Assembly: GCA_003278365.1 (NCBI GenBank)
Contig: QCFS01000001.1
Location: forward strand, 1-64,000
Source of the DNA: Prochlorococcus sp. AG-363-M17
GTDB taxonomy: Bacteria; Cyanobacteriota; Cyanobacteriia; PCC-6307; Cyanobiaceae
Length of the DNA: 64,000 bases
Direction of reading: 5' to 3'
Part shown: positions 45,840 to 55,736 of the stretch, piece after piece
How positions within the stretch are numbered: position 1 is the stretch's first letter
How the letters are laid out: the number at the start of each line of letters is the position of its first letter
Position numbers and translations under genes: made by a program
Notes under the pieces: model-generated
Databases searched by the model: none
Told to the model about the DNA's origin: nothing
The model's input: the letters and a program-made list of their open reading frames with translations, nothing else

Positions 45840-46844
45840 GTGAGTACTGAAAAGGTAAGTATGAACATAATCTCAGTTGATGAGCTTTGTAAGAGCTATC
45901 GAGTCTCGGTTAAAAAGCCTGGTATAGCAGCCACTTTAAGTAATTTTCTGAATCGCCAGCTCCATGTTGTAGAAGCTGTTAAGAGAGTTAGTTTCAATAT
46001 CGACCAGGGGGAGATCGTTGGTTTTATTGGTCCTAACGGAGCTGGAAAAACTACTACTTTAAAAATGCTTTGTGGTCTTGTTCATCCAACCAGCGGAGAA
46101 GTTTCAGTATCTGGCCACAGACCTAAGGAGCGTAATAGGGATTTTTTACAAGAAATCACACTTGTAATGGGACAAAAGCAACAGCTGATTTGGGATCTAC
46201 CTCCTTTGGACTCCTTTTTTGTGAATGCGGCTGTTTATGGGTTGACTAAGTGTGAAGCAAAGAACCGTATAGATGAATTGGCAGCAATGCTGGACTTAGA
46301 TAAAGAGCTTACACGTCCTGTAAGGAAGTTATCCCTCGGTCAAAGAATGAAGGCTGAGCTACTAGCTGCTCTTCTTCATCGCCCATCGGTGTTGTTTCTG
46401 GATGAGCCGACGCTAGGACTTGATGTGAATGCTCAGTCAAGAGTTAGAAAATTCCTTCGGCAATACAACAAAAGATATGGTGCAACAATTTTATTGACAA
46501 GTCATTACATGGGAGATATCACATCTCTCTGTTCCAGAGTCTTGTTAATTAATGAAGGATCTTTGTTTTACGATGGTCCTCTGGAGGAATTGACTGGCAA
46601 ACTTTCTCCTTACAGATCAGTTCGTATTGAACTAAAAGAACCTCACCAGAAGTCTTCTTTTATGCAATACGGAATCTTAGAGGAATTTGATGAAAGGCTG
46701 GTAAGAATGCTTATCCCTAGAGATGAATTAACAGCTGCGATTACTTCAATATTAAACTCTTTTCCTGTTAAGGACCTCGAGATATGCGACCCTCCAATTG
46801 AGGAGTTGATAGGTAATCTATTTCAATCTGGCATTGTGCCTTAA
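45840..46844 (+). CDS. ABC-2 exporter ATP-binding protein (COG4586-like)
   Basis: A 334-residue ATPase of the NatA/Drr-like group starting at GTG (an ATG at 45861 is an alternative). Walker A is GPNGAGKTT, the signature is KLSLGQRMKAELLAAL, Walker B is LFLDEPTLGLD, and the H-loop is TSHYMGDI. The N-terminal insertion between the first strand and Walker A (about 15-40, with FLNRQLHVVEAVKRV) matches COG4586. It starts a four-gene unit with two permeases and an amidotransferase. Confidence 0.88.
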   Translation: MSTEKVSMNIISVDELCKSYRVSVKKPGIAATLSNFLNRQLHVVEAVKRVSFNIDQGEIVGFIGPNGAGKTTTLKMLCGLVHPTSGEVSVSGHRPKERNRDFLQEITLVMGQKQQLIWDLPPLDSFFVNAAVYGLTKCEAKNRIDELAAMLDLDKELTRPVRKLSLGQRMKAELLAALLHRPSVLFLDEPTLGLDVNAQSRVRKFLRQYNKRYGATILLTSHYMGDITSLCSRVLLINEGSLFYDGPLEELTGKLSPYRSVRIELKEPHQKSSFMQYGILEEFDERLVRMLIPRDELTAAITSILNSFPVKDLEICDPPIEELIGNLFQSGIVP

Positions 46845-46860
46845 TAACATAGAGAAATAT

Positions 46861-47661
46861 ATGACTAAAAAAATCTTTCGAATTTATCGGGTAGCAAGTT
46901 CTTTATTGACTGCTCAATATGCATTGATGATTGAGTACAGAGCAGAAATTGCACTTTGGGCTATCTCAGGGTTACTTCCTTTAATCATGTTGGCGCTTTG
47001 GAGTAAATCGGATGTTATTGGTTCTGTTGGCTTAACAAGTCAGGAAATAACGCATTATTTTGTCTCTGCATTTATTGTCCGCCAATTTACAGCAGTTTGG
47101 GTGATGGTTTCGTTTGAGGAGGACAATATTGAGGGAAAACTATCCCCTTTTCTCCTGCAACCTTTACCACCTTTTTGGCGTTATGCAAGTTCTCATGTCG
47201 CAGAGCAGTTGACTCGTATCCCGTTCGTGTTTTTCATGATATCAATTTTATTTCTTTTTGTTCCAAATTCTTTTTTTATACCAAAACTAAAAGATTTTAT
47301 CCTTGCAGGAATAGCTATTTTCCTAGCATTTTGTGTACGTTTTCTTATTCATTGGATCTTTGCAATGCTCTGCTTCTGGAATGAACGGGCTGCAGCAATT
47401 GAAAGACTCCTGCTTATACCTTATCTCTTCCTTTCAGGATTGGTGGCACCTCTAGAGGTCTTTTCGGATGGAGTAAGGTCAATTAGTATGCTTACTCCTT
47501 ATCCATATTTGCTTTCGTTCCCTTCTAAAGTGATGTCTGGTGCAGAGGTTAACATTATTGGTGGCTTTGCAGCTCTTTTGGCATGGGGGTTTTGTCTATT
47601 CGTTGTAAGTATTTTTGCCTGGAGGCAAGGAGTTAAGCGATATTCTGCTATGGGAGCATAA
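46861..47661 (+). CDS. ABC-2 permease (COG4587-like)
   Basis: A 266-residue six-span permease. I chose the ATG at 46861; the frame is open to a TTG at 46834 that would overlap the ATPase end. Hallmarks are YRAEIALWAISGLLPLIMLALW at the N-terminus (shortened here), QFTAVWVMVSFEEDNIEGKL and the PLEVFSDG loop. It pairs with the next gene as a heterodimer. Confidence 0.85.
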   Translation: MTKKIFRIYRVASSLLTAQYALMIEYRAEIALWAISGLLPLIMLALWSKSDVIGSVGLTSQEITHYFVSAFIVRQFTAVWVMVSFEEDNIEGKLSPFLLQPLPPFWRYASSHVAEQLTRIPFVFFMISILFLFVPNSFFIPKLKDFILAGIAIFLAFCVRFLIHWIFAMLCFWNERAAAIERLLLIPYLFLSGLVAPLEVFSDGVRSISMLTPYPYLLSFPSKVMSGAEVNIIGGFAALLAWGFCLFVVSIFAWRQGVKRYSAMGA

Positions 47662-47669
47662 GTTCTCTC

Positions 47670-48470
47670 ATGTATAGAACTATTCATTATTATTTAAACA
47701 CTTTATATTGGTTTTGGTATACAGGTTTTTCTAGCGAGCTTGAATATAGGCTCAATGTCTATGTAGAAATATTTGCTGTAATAGGAAATTTGACGGGGAG
47801 TCTATTTGTTCTAAGCATGTTTTATTCAAATGGGTCAACATTAGGAGGATGGACTTTTAATAATTCTCTAACTGTCTTATCAATATATACTTTTCTAGAG
47901 GGTTTAACGACTTGTTTCTTGCATCCCAATCTAAGCAGAATCGTACGTCATGTTCAGCATGGAACTCTAGATTACATATTGCTCAAACCCATTCAAAGTC
48001 AACTTTGGTTGTCTTTAAGGATTTTCTCTCCATGGGGTATTCCATCAATTTTAGTTGGGATTGCTTTGCTTATCTATTCCTTATCTAGATCCGCTTCTCT
48101 AATTTCATATATGTCTATTTTTCTGGGCATTATAATGCTCTTATCTAGTATCGTTATTCTTTATAGTCTTTGGTTTATACTAGCTACTACTAGCATTTGG
48201 TTCGTTAAAGTATGGAACGCTACTGAGGTTCTTCGATCTCTATTAGTTGCCGGACGTTACCCAATATCGGCATATCCATCTATGTTACGTGCTGTGTTTA
48301 CTTTTCTCTTGCCAATAGCCTTTTTAACTTCAGTCCCCTCAGAAGTCTTCATAGGTCAATCATCTTCTTTTTATGTATTTCTTTCCATTCTTTTCGGCTG
48401 CATTTTCCTTTTGATTAGTATCTTTTTTTGGAGATATGCCTTACGCTTTTACACTTCAGCATCAAGCTGA
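47670..48470 (+). CDS. ABC-2 permease (COG3694-like)
   Basis: A 266-residue six-span permease, second half of the exporter. It has SSELEYRLNVYVEIFAVIG, HPNLSRIVRHVQHGTLDYIL and LKPIQSQLWLSLR, all typical of COG3694. It begins 8 bases after the first permease. Confidence 0.85.
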   Translation: MYRTIHYYLNTLYWFWYTGFSSELEYRLNVYVEIFAVIGNLTGSLFVLSMFYSNGSTLGGWTFNNSLTVLSIYTFLEGLTTCFLHPNLSRIVRHVQHGTLDYILLKPIQSQLWLSLRIFSPWGIPSILVGIALLIYSLSRSASLISYMSIFLGIIMLLSSIVILYSLWFILATTSIWFVKVWNATEVLRSLLVAGRYPISAYPSMLRAVFTFLLPIAFLTSVPSEVFIGQSSSFYVFLSILFGCIFLLISIFFWRYALRFYTSASS

Positions 48471-48496
48471 TATAGGCATTACACTTTAGAATTGTC

Positions 48497-49228
48497 TTGT
48501 CTACTCTAGCTGTTATTCAACAAATCGATAGAGAAGGCCCAGGTATCTTCCTAGCCGTGGCAGATGAACTTGACTTACAAGTCTCAATTTGTAGGCCATC
48601 TAGAGGCGATACCTTACCGACTTTAAATAATAAAGATATTCTTCTTCTGTTAGGCGGCCCTATGGGTATAAGGGATATAAAGTATCCAAGATATAATTGG
48701 CTTTCTAATGAGATTGAACTTGTTAAATATTGCTTTTCTAAACACATTCCTGTTTTAGGTATATGTTTGGGTGCTCAATTAATAGCTAAGGCAGCCGGCG
48801 GTGACATTGTTTCTATGACTTCTTTGGACTCCTCCATAAAGGGAGAAATTGGCTGGGCCCCTATATATCCCTTCGATTGCTCTGATTCGTTTACTGAAAA
48901 ACTATTTCCTTTCGAATCATTGGATGTTCTTCATTGGCACGAAGATAGGATCGTATTGCCTTCATCATCCAGGCTCCTTGCCTATAGTGATAAATGTAGA
49001 GAGCAGATGTTTGCTATTGGTTGCAATATATATGGATTGCAATTTCATCCTGAAGTCACTGATGAGATGGTTGAATGTTGGATAAATGAAGATAAACAAT
49101 TTATTGAGAAAGATATGGGAACTTTGGCAACCTCTAAACTTCGCAGTCAACAGTTAGCCTTTTCCTCAAAAAGCTTTGATCGTCGGTATGAATTTATAAG
49201 GACTCTATTGAGTGAGTTAATTAATTGA
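48497..49228 (+). CDS. Class I glutamine amidotransferase
   Basis: A 243-residue protein starting at TTG. The catalytic triad is visible: Cys90 in VLGICLGAQ, and His184 and Glu186 in LQFHPEVTD. The GGPMGIRD oxyanion loop is present. No synthetase domain follows, so it is a stand-alone GATase of the GuaA-like/PuuD-unrelated group, which hydrolyses gamma-glutamyl compounds in known cases. It follows the exporter by 26 bases, suggesting a common transcript. Confidence 0.85.
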   Translation: MSTLAVIQQIDREGPGIFLAVADELDLQVSICRPSRGDTLPTLNNKDILLLLGGPMGIRDIKYPRYNWLSNEIELVKYCFSKHIPVLGICLGAQLIAKAAGGDIVSMTSLDSSIKGEIGWAPIYPFDCSDSFTEKLFPFESLDVLHWHEDRIVLPSSSRLLAYSDKCREQMFAIGCNIYGLQFHPEVTDEMVECWINEDKQFIEKDMGTLATSKLRSQQLAFSSKSFDRRYEFIRTLLSELIN

Positions 49229-49238
49229 GTTTCATCTA

Positions 49239-49541
49239 TTAACTTCTTCCTAGCCAAGAAGGAGCACCTAGGAAGAACTCAGCTAAATCCTCTTGCTTAC
49301 CGTTGTGCTGACTATCTGGATCAAGAGATCCAAGTGTTAATTCATCTAGGAGTTTTTCTAATGAATCAGTAGGTTCTCTATGCTGTTGCTCTCTCCTGGC
49401 TTTATGGACCCATGTTGCTACTGATTGGTCCTTGTCAGCACAATGGTATAAATACTTTCTTTCTTCGAGAGTGACTGCTTGATCTGATGACAACCTTTCT
49501 AGTATCCCTTTAAGCCGTTCCCTAGATTCGTTTGTAAGCAT
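49239..49541 (-). CDS. Conserved hypothetical protein (100 aa)
   Basis: A small charged soluble protein. The N-terminal half is helical (RERLKGILERLSSDQAV) with LEERKYLYHCADKD in the middle. The end carries AEFFLGAPSWLGRS, a hydrophobic patch that may bind a partner. No family is recognised. It converges with the amidotransferase, 10 bases between stops. Confidence 0.6.
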   Translation of the reverse strand: MLTNESRERLKGILERLSSDQAVTLEERKYLYHCADKDQSVATWVHKARREQQHREPTDSLEKLLDELTLGSLDPDSQHNGKQEDLAEFFLGAPSWLGRS

Positions 49542-49674
49542 GGCTTTTTATGATTACCTCTACTTGTTAGCTTCTTCAAAGCAAGATGAATAGGTCCTGA
49601 TAATCGTTTGTATTAAAGTAAGTTTCTTCTAAAGCTATTGTTTTTAGACACCTCAGTTATCAAATTGCTTCTTT

Positions 49675-50148
49675 ATGCCCGCATTGTCCTTAGCTCTACC
49701 TTTAATTCTTTCGCTGTTTTTGCTTTTTTTAGAGCCAGTCAGTGCAACTATGGATTATTCGAAGCAGACTCTTATTGATGCAGATTTTGCTGGCCAGGAC
49801 TTGAGAGGTTTAACGTTTAATTTGACCAATTTTAAGCGGGCAAATCTCTCTGGTAGTAATCTTCAAGGAGCAAGTCTTTTTGGAGCTAAGTTGCAGGATG
49901 CAGATTTAAGTAATGCAAATCTCCGTGAAGTAACTTTAGATTCAGCAGTTCTTCAGGACACCGACTTGACTAATGCAGTTCTTGAAGATGCATTTGCCTT
50001 TAATACACGTTTTGAAAATGTTGAGATTACGGGAGCAGATTTTACTAATGTTCCTATGCGTAGTGATGCCTTGAAGATTTTATGTAAATCAGCCGAAGGA
50101 ATAAACCCTGACACTGGTCGCAAGACAAGGGACACCTTGGGTTGTTGA
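49675..50148 (+). CDS. Exported pentapeptide-repeat protein, thylakoid lumen candidate
   Basis: A 157-residue protein with a signal peptide (core LALPLILSLFLLFLEP, then VSA). It has about 14 pentapeptides of type A(D/N)LxX, including ANLSGSNLQGASLFG, which form a beta-helix. The C-terminal tail (LCKSAEGINPDTG ... TLGC) has two cysteines with the same pattern as the first pentapeptide protein (9715-10215). Both are likely lumenal and disulfide-closed. Confidence 0.85.
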   Translation: MPALSLALPLILSLFLLFLEPVSATMDYSKQTLIDADFAGQDLRGLTFNLTNFKRANLSGSNLQGASLFGAKLQDADLSNANLREVTLDSAVLQDTDLTNAVLEDAFAFNTRFENVEITGADFTNVPMRSDALKILCKSAEGINPDTGRKTRDTLGC

Positions 50149-50197
50149 AATACTTGACTATTGATACTTCATTCTAAAGGTAAAACCATTCCTGAAA

Positions 50198-50473
50198 ATG
50201 ATCAAACTCCTCACCAATGATACATTAGGCCTAATTGCTGGTGCTCTAACCACTCTTGCATTTCTTCCCCAGATTATAAAGACTTACCGCTCCAAGTCGG
50301 CTGATGAAGTATCTTTTGCAACTTTTACTATGTTTGCTGTTGGAGTGGCCCTTTGGGATCTATATGGAATAAAAATACATTCTATACCGGTTGTAGTTGC
50401 AAACTCTATTACATTTATTCTTTCATTATCTATAGTAATTATGAAGGTTATCTTTTCAATTAATAAAAAATAG
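50198..50473 (+). CDS. SemiSWEET-type sugar transporter
   Basis: A 91-residue three-span protein of the SWEET/PQ-loop family. The PQ-loop signature is LAFLPQIIKTYRSKSADEVS. Three hydrophobic spans (about 7-25, 40-60, 65-85) match the half-SWEET topology that dimerises for sugar transport. The substrate is not determinable. Adjacent genes give no metabolic hint. Confidence 0.85.
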   Translation: MIKLLTNDTLGLIAGALTTLAFLPQIIKTYRSKSADEVSFATFTMFAVGVALWDLYGIKIHSIPVVVANSITFILSLSIVIMKVIFSINKK

Positions 50474-50489
50474 ACGTGGAATTAATTTG

Positions 50490-50939
50490 TTATTCTTTGG
50501 TGCTTACCTTATTCTTAATTACTTGATTTAGAAAGTCAGACTTAAATTTAATTTCATCATCCTTATTGCTTAGCATCATCGCGCCACCGCATAGATCTAT
50601 AATTTGATCTGAAGCCATTTCAGCAATATTTTTATCATTAAGCTCCCTGATATTATCCTCTCCTGAAACTACTAATTCGAACCAGAGTGAGGGATTAAAT
50701 GACGGCTTGGAATTTTCATCAATTGTTAATTTCATAGCACCTTGTGGTGAAACTCCCATTCCTATAGCATTGCAAAATTTATTTGAATAACCTTTGGAAA
50801 CTTGTTGTTCAAGCTTTGATGTTTTTTCGTAATTTTCATTTGTCTTATTAGCCGCAAGGGATATATCAACAAAGAATATTGTTGGCAACAATAAGGTGAT
50901 GGATAAAGCAATTGCAATATGTTGGATAAATTTTTTCAT
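50490..50939 (-). CDS. Exported hypothetical protein (149 aa)
   Basis: A clear signal peptide (residues 1-30, ending SLAAN). The mature part has KFCNAIGMGVSPQGAMKL, and a conserved two-cysteine pair 65 residues apart (KFCNA, DLCGG). This looks like a small periplasmic or lumenal protein. No family is recognised. It precedes the tRNA-Ser gene on the minus strand. Confidence 0.65.
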   Translation of the reverse strand: MKKFIQHIAIALSITLLLPTIFFVDISLAANKTNENYEKTSKLEQQVSKGYSNKFCNAIGMGVSPQGAMKLTIDENSKPSFNPSLWFELVVSGEDNIRELNDKNIAEMASDQIIDLCGGAMMLSNKDDEIKFKSDFLNQVIKNKVSTKE

Positions 50940-50984
50940 TTGAGAGCTGCTTCTATTATGGATTTGATGATTTTGCTTTTGAAA

Positions 50985-51069
50985 CGGAGGGGGTGGGATT
51001 CGAACCCACGGATGCTCTCACATCGCTGGTTTTCAAGACCAGAGCCATCAACCACTCGACCACCCCTCC
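50985..51069 (-). tRNA. tRNA-Ser (anticodon UGA)
   Basis: On the minus strand the sequence folds as a class II tRNA of 85 bases. The acceptor stem is GGAGGGG/CCCCTCC with discriminator G. The anticodon stem-loop is CTGGT-CTTGAAA-ACCAG, so the anticodon is TGA. The T-arm carries GGTTCGAATCC. A long variable arm as in Ser tRNAs is present. The 3' CCA is not encoded. Confidence 0.95.
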
Positions 51070-51307
51070 AATTTGATGTCCTAAGACAGTCCTAACCATA
51101 GTAGCAATTCTGTTGCAGCAACTGTTTATAGGTTTTTCACGAAGGCTATTCTCTTGACTTCAACCCCTAGCTGTTATTAATGGTCAGGGTTCATTGGTTA
51201 AGTAATCGTTCTTAGTTGTTTCGGAAGCTTGCCAAAACAACTATTGAAACAGTCCATTTCTCTTGACTATGCAATAATTCTTCTACTACAGACTAAGATC
51301 TGCTTGC

Positions 51308-51508
51308 ATGGCTCAATCTAACAACAGCTCTTCAAACTCAAGGTTTTTGGGAGATCTACCACTACAAGGTGGAATAGGTGAAAAAGAGAAAATTCGCTAT
51401 ATCAGCCATTTAATGTTCTTTATTGGCTGTGGACTATTCTCCTTTGGTATTTGGGCTCTTTCTGGATTCACTAGCTCTACAGGTCAAGCAGGTCCATTCC
51501 CCTTCTAA
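51308..51508 (+). CDS. Small single-span membrane protein (66 aa)
   Basis: A 66-residue protein with a Ser/Asn-rich head, LGDLPLQGGIGEKEKIR, one membrane span (about 32-52, SHLMFFIGCGLFSFGIWALSG) and a short Pro/Phe tail (GQAGPFPF). A 24-base perfect terminator hairpin follows 37 bases after the stop, so it is an independent, probably strongly expressed unit. I cannot match it to a named photosystem subunit. Confidence 0.7.
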   Translation: MAQSNNSSSNSRFLGDLPLQGGIGEKEKIRYISHLMFFIGCGLFSFGIWALSGFTSSTGQAGPFPF

Positions 51509-51545
51509 ATCTCTGAATTCTAGGACTCCACAGAAAGACTATAGT

Positions 51546-51599
51546 TTCTTACTTAATAACAGTAATAGCCTTATTGCTATTACTGTTATTAAGTAAGAA
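51546..51599 (+). terminator. 24-base perfect hairpin, terminator-like
   Basis: Arms 51546-51569 and 51576-51599 are exact reverse complements around a 6-base loop (CTTATT). The stem is AT-rich and no T-run follows. It probably ends or stabilises the transcript of the 66-aa membrane protein on the plus strand, before the next gene at 51679. Confidence 0.7.
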
Positions 51600-51678
51600 T
51601 AGAGAACTTTCCTTTAATTATTATTTATTCTATACAGTAATTATATTTTAAATAGCAACACTCTAGTATACTTTTTAA

Positions 51679-52668
51679 ATGCAAAAAGTAATTTCTATAT
51701 TTTACATTGGTACTACCTTAATCTTATTTCCGCTTGCTTATTCCTTAGCTAACAGTGCAGATCTTTCTTCTGACTCTGCTTGTGCAACCTTATCAATCTC
51801 TAGTAAATTTACTTTACCTAAAGTAGTAGCTCACCCCTTGATGCCAGACGGGCGAAGCTACCCTTTTGTCCCTCAAGATCCACATGAATTAGCTAAACTT
51901 ATATCCAATTTGGAATTTTATTTAAAGGATAGTCAAACTTCTGATGATGACTTCCCTTGCTTGGCTCATCAACAGCAAGTTGTTTATAGAGTCTTGGCAA
52001 AGAATTTGAGTTTATCTAATAAGGTTCTTTCTCTCCTCTCAAATCAATTTAGAGAGATTGCAGATTTGCATCTCTATGCAAGACGTCAATTCTTGACTAT
52101 GGGAGCACCTGCAAGCTCTTCGGCCCTTATGCCTCGCTGGAGAATTATTCCTCCAGAAGCACCAGATAAACTCCTCTCTCATTATAAAAAGGCACAGGAA
52201 GCTACCGGGATTGATTGGGAAGTCCTTGCTGCAATTAATTTGGTTGAGACAGGAATGGGGCGAATAGATGGAGTTTCCATTGCTAATGCACAGGGTCCAA
52301 TGCAGTTTCTTCCTTCTACTTGGGCTGAGAAGGGAATAGGAATGGACGGAGATATCCATGACCCTCATGATTCAATCCTTGCAGCGGCTAGATATCTTGT
52401 TCGTCGAGGTGGTCTTGAGGACATAACCAAAGGTTTGTATGGATATAACAACAGTGCTTATTACGGAAAGGCAGTACTCGCTTATGCAGAATTAATCCGT
52501 AAAGATCCTCTTTCTTTTAAAGCCCTTTATCACTGGGAAATTCATTACAGAAAAGGTTCATATGACCTGTGGCTTCCTGTTGGTTATTCCAATGAGGAGT
52601 CCATTTCAATATCTAATTACATAAAACTGTTCCCGGCTAGTGTCCCACCGCCTACTACGCTGCCATGA
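51679..52668 (+). CDS. Lytic transglycosylase (SLT domain), exported
   Basis: Cleaves the glycan strand of peptidoglycan with 1,6-anhydro product. The protein has 329 residues with a signal peptide (YIGTTLILFPLAYSLANSA). The catalytic Glu is residue 190 in AAINLVETGMGR. The SLT block QGPMQFLPSTWAEKG and AARYLVRRGG follow. The first 130 residues are helical and may dock the substrate. It starts 80 bases after the hairpin. Confidence 0.9.
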   Translation: MQKVISIFYIGTTLILFPLAYSLANSADLSSDSACATLSISSKFTLPKVVAHPLMPDGRSYPFVPQDPHELAKLISNLEFYLKDSQTSDDDFPCLAHQQQVVYRVLAKNLSLSNKVLSLLSNQFREIADLHLYARRQFLTMGAPASSSALMPRWRIIPPEAPDKLLSHYKKAQEATGIDWEVLAAINLVETGMGRIDGVSIANAQGPMQFLPSTWAEKGIGMDGDIHDPHDSILAAARYLVRRGGLEDITKGLYGYNNSAYYGKAVLAYAELIRKDPLSFKALYHWEIHYRKGSYDLWLPVGYSNEESISISNYIKLFPASVPPPTTLP

Positions 52669-52686
52669 ATAGATTTAATCCTTCTT

Positions 52687-53391
52687 GTGGCTAAAGAATC
52701 CACTCCTAGAGCAGAAGAGCTAAAGGCACTTGGTTGGTCAAACGATGATGTTTCTAGATATGCCGAGCTTTGGGATTATCGACAGCGATGGGGAGCAATA
52801 AACCTAGAGCGTGAGGACAGACTTTTTCTTCGAAAGGCAGAAGCTGCTCTTCCGAAGATTATTACTAGCAAGTCAGCTCCGAAGAAGGCTTTACAAGAGA
52901 AGTCTTACTACCGCTGGTTAAAGTTTTATCTTGACTCTATGAATAAAGCTGAAATTGATTTCAATTTGAAAAAAGGAGAAAGGGGAGTGTGGCCAATTCT
53001 TATAGAGGAGGAGTTACGAGCACTTGACTACTATGAACCTGTTCTTGGCTTGCCAGACACAATTAAGGCAAAGGGCTTGGATAGTGTTCGTGAGGAGATA
53101 GTAAAGAACATATCTGCTGTAAATGCAAACATCGCCAATGAAAAAAACTTCGACTTTCACGCGCCTATTAATGATTTAAAGGCATCGGAAGGAAGCAAAT
53201 GGAGGTTTTTGCGTGAAGGAGTCCAACTTGAGGATCATTCATATCCAATTCTTTCATTAAATTCACTAGAAAGCATCCGCAAGGATGTAAGAGCTCAGTT
53301 GGTTGTAGCCGTTAGAGATTTGCTGCCATCTTTAGCTGATACTCAAAAACCCGAACCTCCTGATGATTGGAGTCGAATTGAATCTGAGTAG
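52687..53391 (+). CDS. Conserved hypothetical protein (234 aa)
   Basis: A soluble, strongly charged protein starting at GTG. It begins with RAEELKALGWSNDDVSRYA, and SYYRWLKFYLDSMNKAE is near the middle. A C-terminal helix is followed by PEPPDDWSRIESE. No catalytic motif is visible. It is 18 bases after the transglycosylase and 33 before metY. The family is common in marine picocyanobacteria, function unknown. Confidence 0.65.
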   Translation: MAKESTPRAEELKALGWSNDDVSRYAELWDYRQRWGAINLEREDRLFLRKAEAALPKIITSKSAPKKALQEKSYYRWLKFYLDSMNKAEIDFNLKKGERGVWPILIEEELRALDYYEPVLGLPDTIKAKGLDSVREEIVKNISAVNANIANEKNFDFHAPINDLKASEGSKWRFLREGVQLEDHSYPILSLNSLESIRKDVRAQLVVAVRDLLPSLADTQKPEPPDDWSRIESE

Positions 53392-54750
<1,359 letters not shown>

Positions 54751-54766
54751 TAATTAGGAGGTATTT

Positions 54767-55663
54767 ATGGCATTAATCCTTCCACGTAGCTATCACAAAA
54801 TATCTTCAGTGGAGAGGAATCATATCTCTTGGATAGAACCAGAGTTGGCTGAAAGACAAGATATTAGACCATTAAGAATAGGAATATTAAATATCATGCC
54901 ATTAGGAAAACAATATGAGTTTAATCTCCTTCATCCACTAGGATTATCCCCTTTACAGATTGAACCTATATGGATACGACTTAATAGTCATTCGTATAAA
55001 ACATGGGATTTAAATCACTTGGATTCCCTTTATGTTAGTTGGGATGATGCTATGCACCCATCCTCCTTAGATGGACTTATAATTACAGGAGCTCCAGTTG
55101 AACACTTACCATTTGAGGATGTTACCTACTGGCCTGAACTTCTTGATATCATTGAAGAAGCTAAAAGAAAATGTGCAAGCACACTTGGGTTGTGTTGGGC
55201 AGGATTTGCGTTGGCTTATTTAGCTGGGGTTAATAAAATATCTTTTAAACAAAAACTTTTTGGTGTTTTCCCAATGAGAAGTCTTGTTCCTGGCCATCCT
55301 CTTATGGGAACTCAAGATGATATGTTTTTATGCCCGCAGAGTAGGCATGCTGGATTAGATGATGAGTCAATGGAGGATGCACAACGTCAAGGCCGATTGA
55401 GATTATTGGCTCATGGAGAAAAAGTTGGATATACAATTTTTGAGACAACTGACCAACGTCAACTTATGCATTTGGGCCACCCGGAATACAACGCTGGCAG
55501 GTTACTTTCTGAAATGGAACGGGATAAGGCACGTGGTGATGTTTCCTCACCAGAGAACTTTGATCCCGATCACGCTGATACTTCCTGGAGGTCTCATAGA
55601 AATCTGTTGTTCCAACAATGGCTTTGGTTCTGTTACCAAAGGGTTAGTTTGCTAGGTAATTGA
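54767..55663 (+). CDS. metA: Homoserine O-acetyltransferase (MetA-type)
   Basis: Acylates homoserine, the entry step to methionine. The protein has 298 residues in the GATase-like fold; Cys143 (GLCWAGF) is the nucleophile, and His and Glu are in GHPEY. Residue 112 is Glu in GAPVEHLPF. In this family Glu at this position gives acetyl-CoA use, while Gly gives succinyl-CoA use, so this enzyme is predicted to make O-acetylhomoserine. This fits the adjacent MetY. An AGGAGG site precedes the ATG. Confidence 0.92.
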   Translation: MALILPRSYHKISSVERNHISWIEPELAERQDIRPLRIGILNIMPLGKQYEFNLLHPLGLSPLQIEPIWIRLNSHSYKTWDLNHLDSLYVSWDDAMHPSSLDGLIITGAPVEHLPFEDVTYWPELLDIIEEAKRKCASTLGLCWAGFALAYLAGVNKISFKQKLFGVFPMRSLVPGHPLMGTQDDMFLCPQSRHAGLDDESMEDAQRQGRLRLLAHGEKVGYTIFETTDQRQLMHLGHPEYNAGRLLSEMERDKARGDVSSPENFDPDHADTSWRSHRNLLFQQWLWFCYQRVSLLGN

Positions 55664-55736
55664 AATTAAATCAAAATCTTTATGAGTAATAAGTTTATTT
55701 GTATTTGATTAATATAAGAACTTAACTACTTATCTC

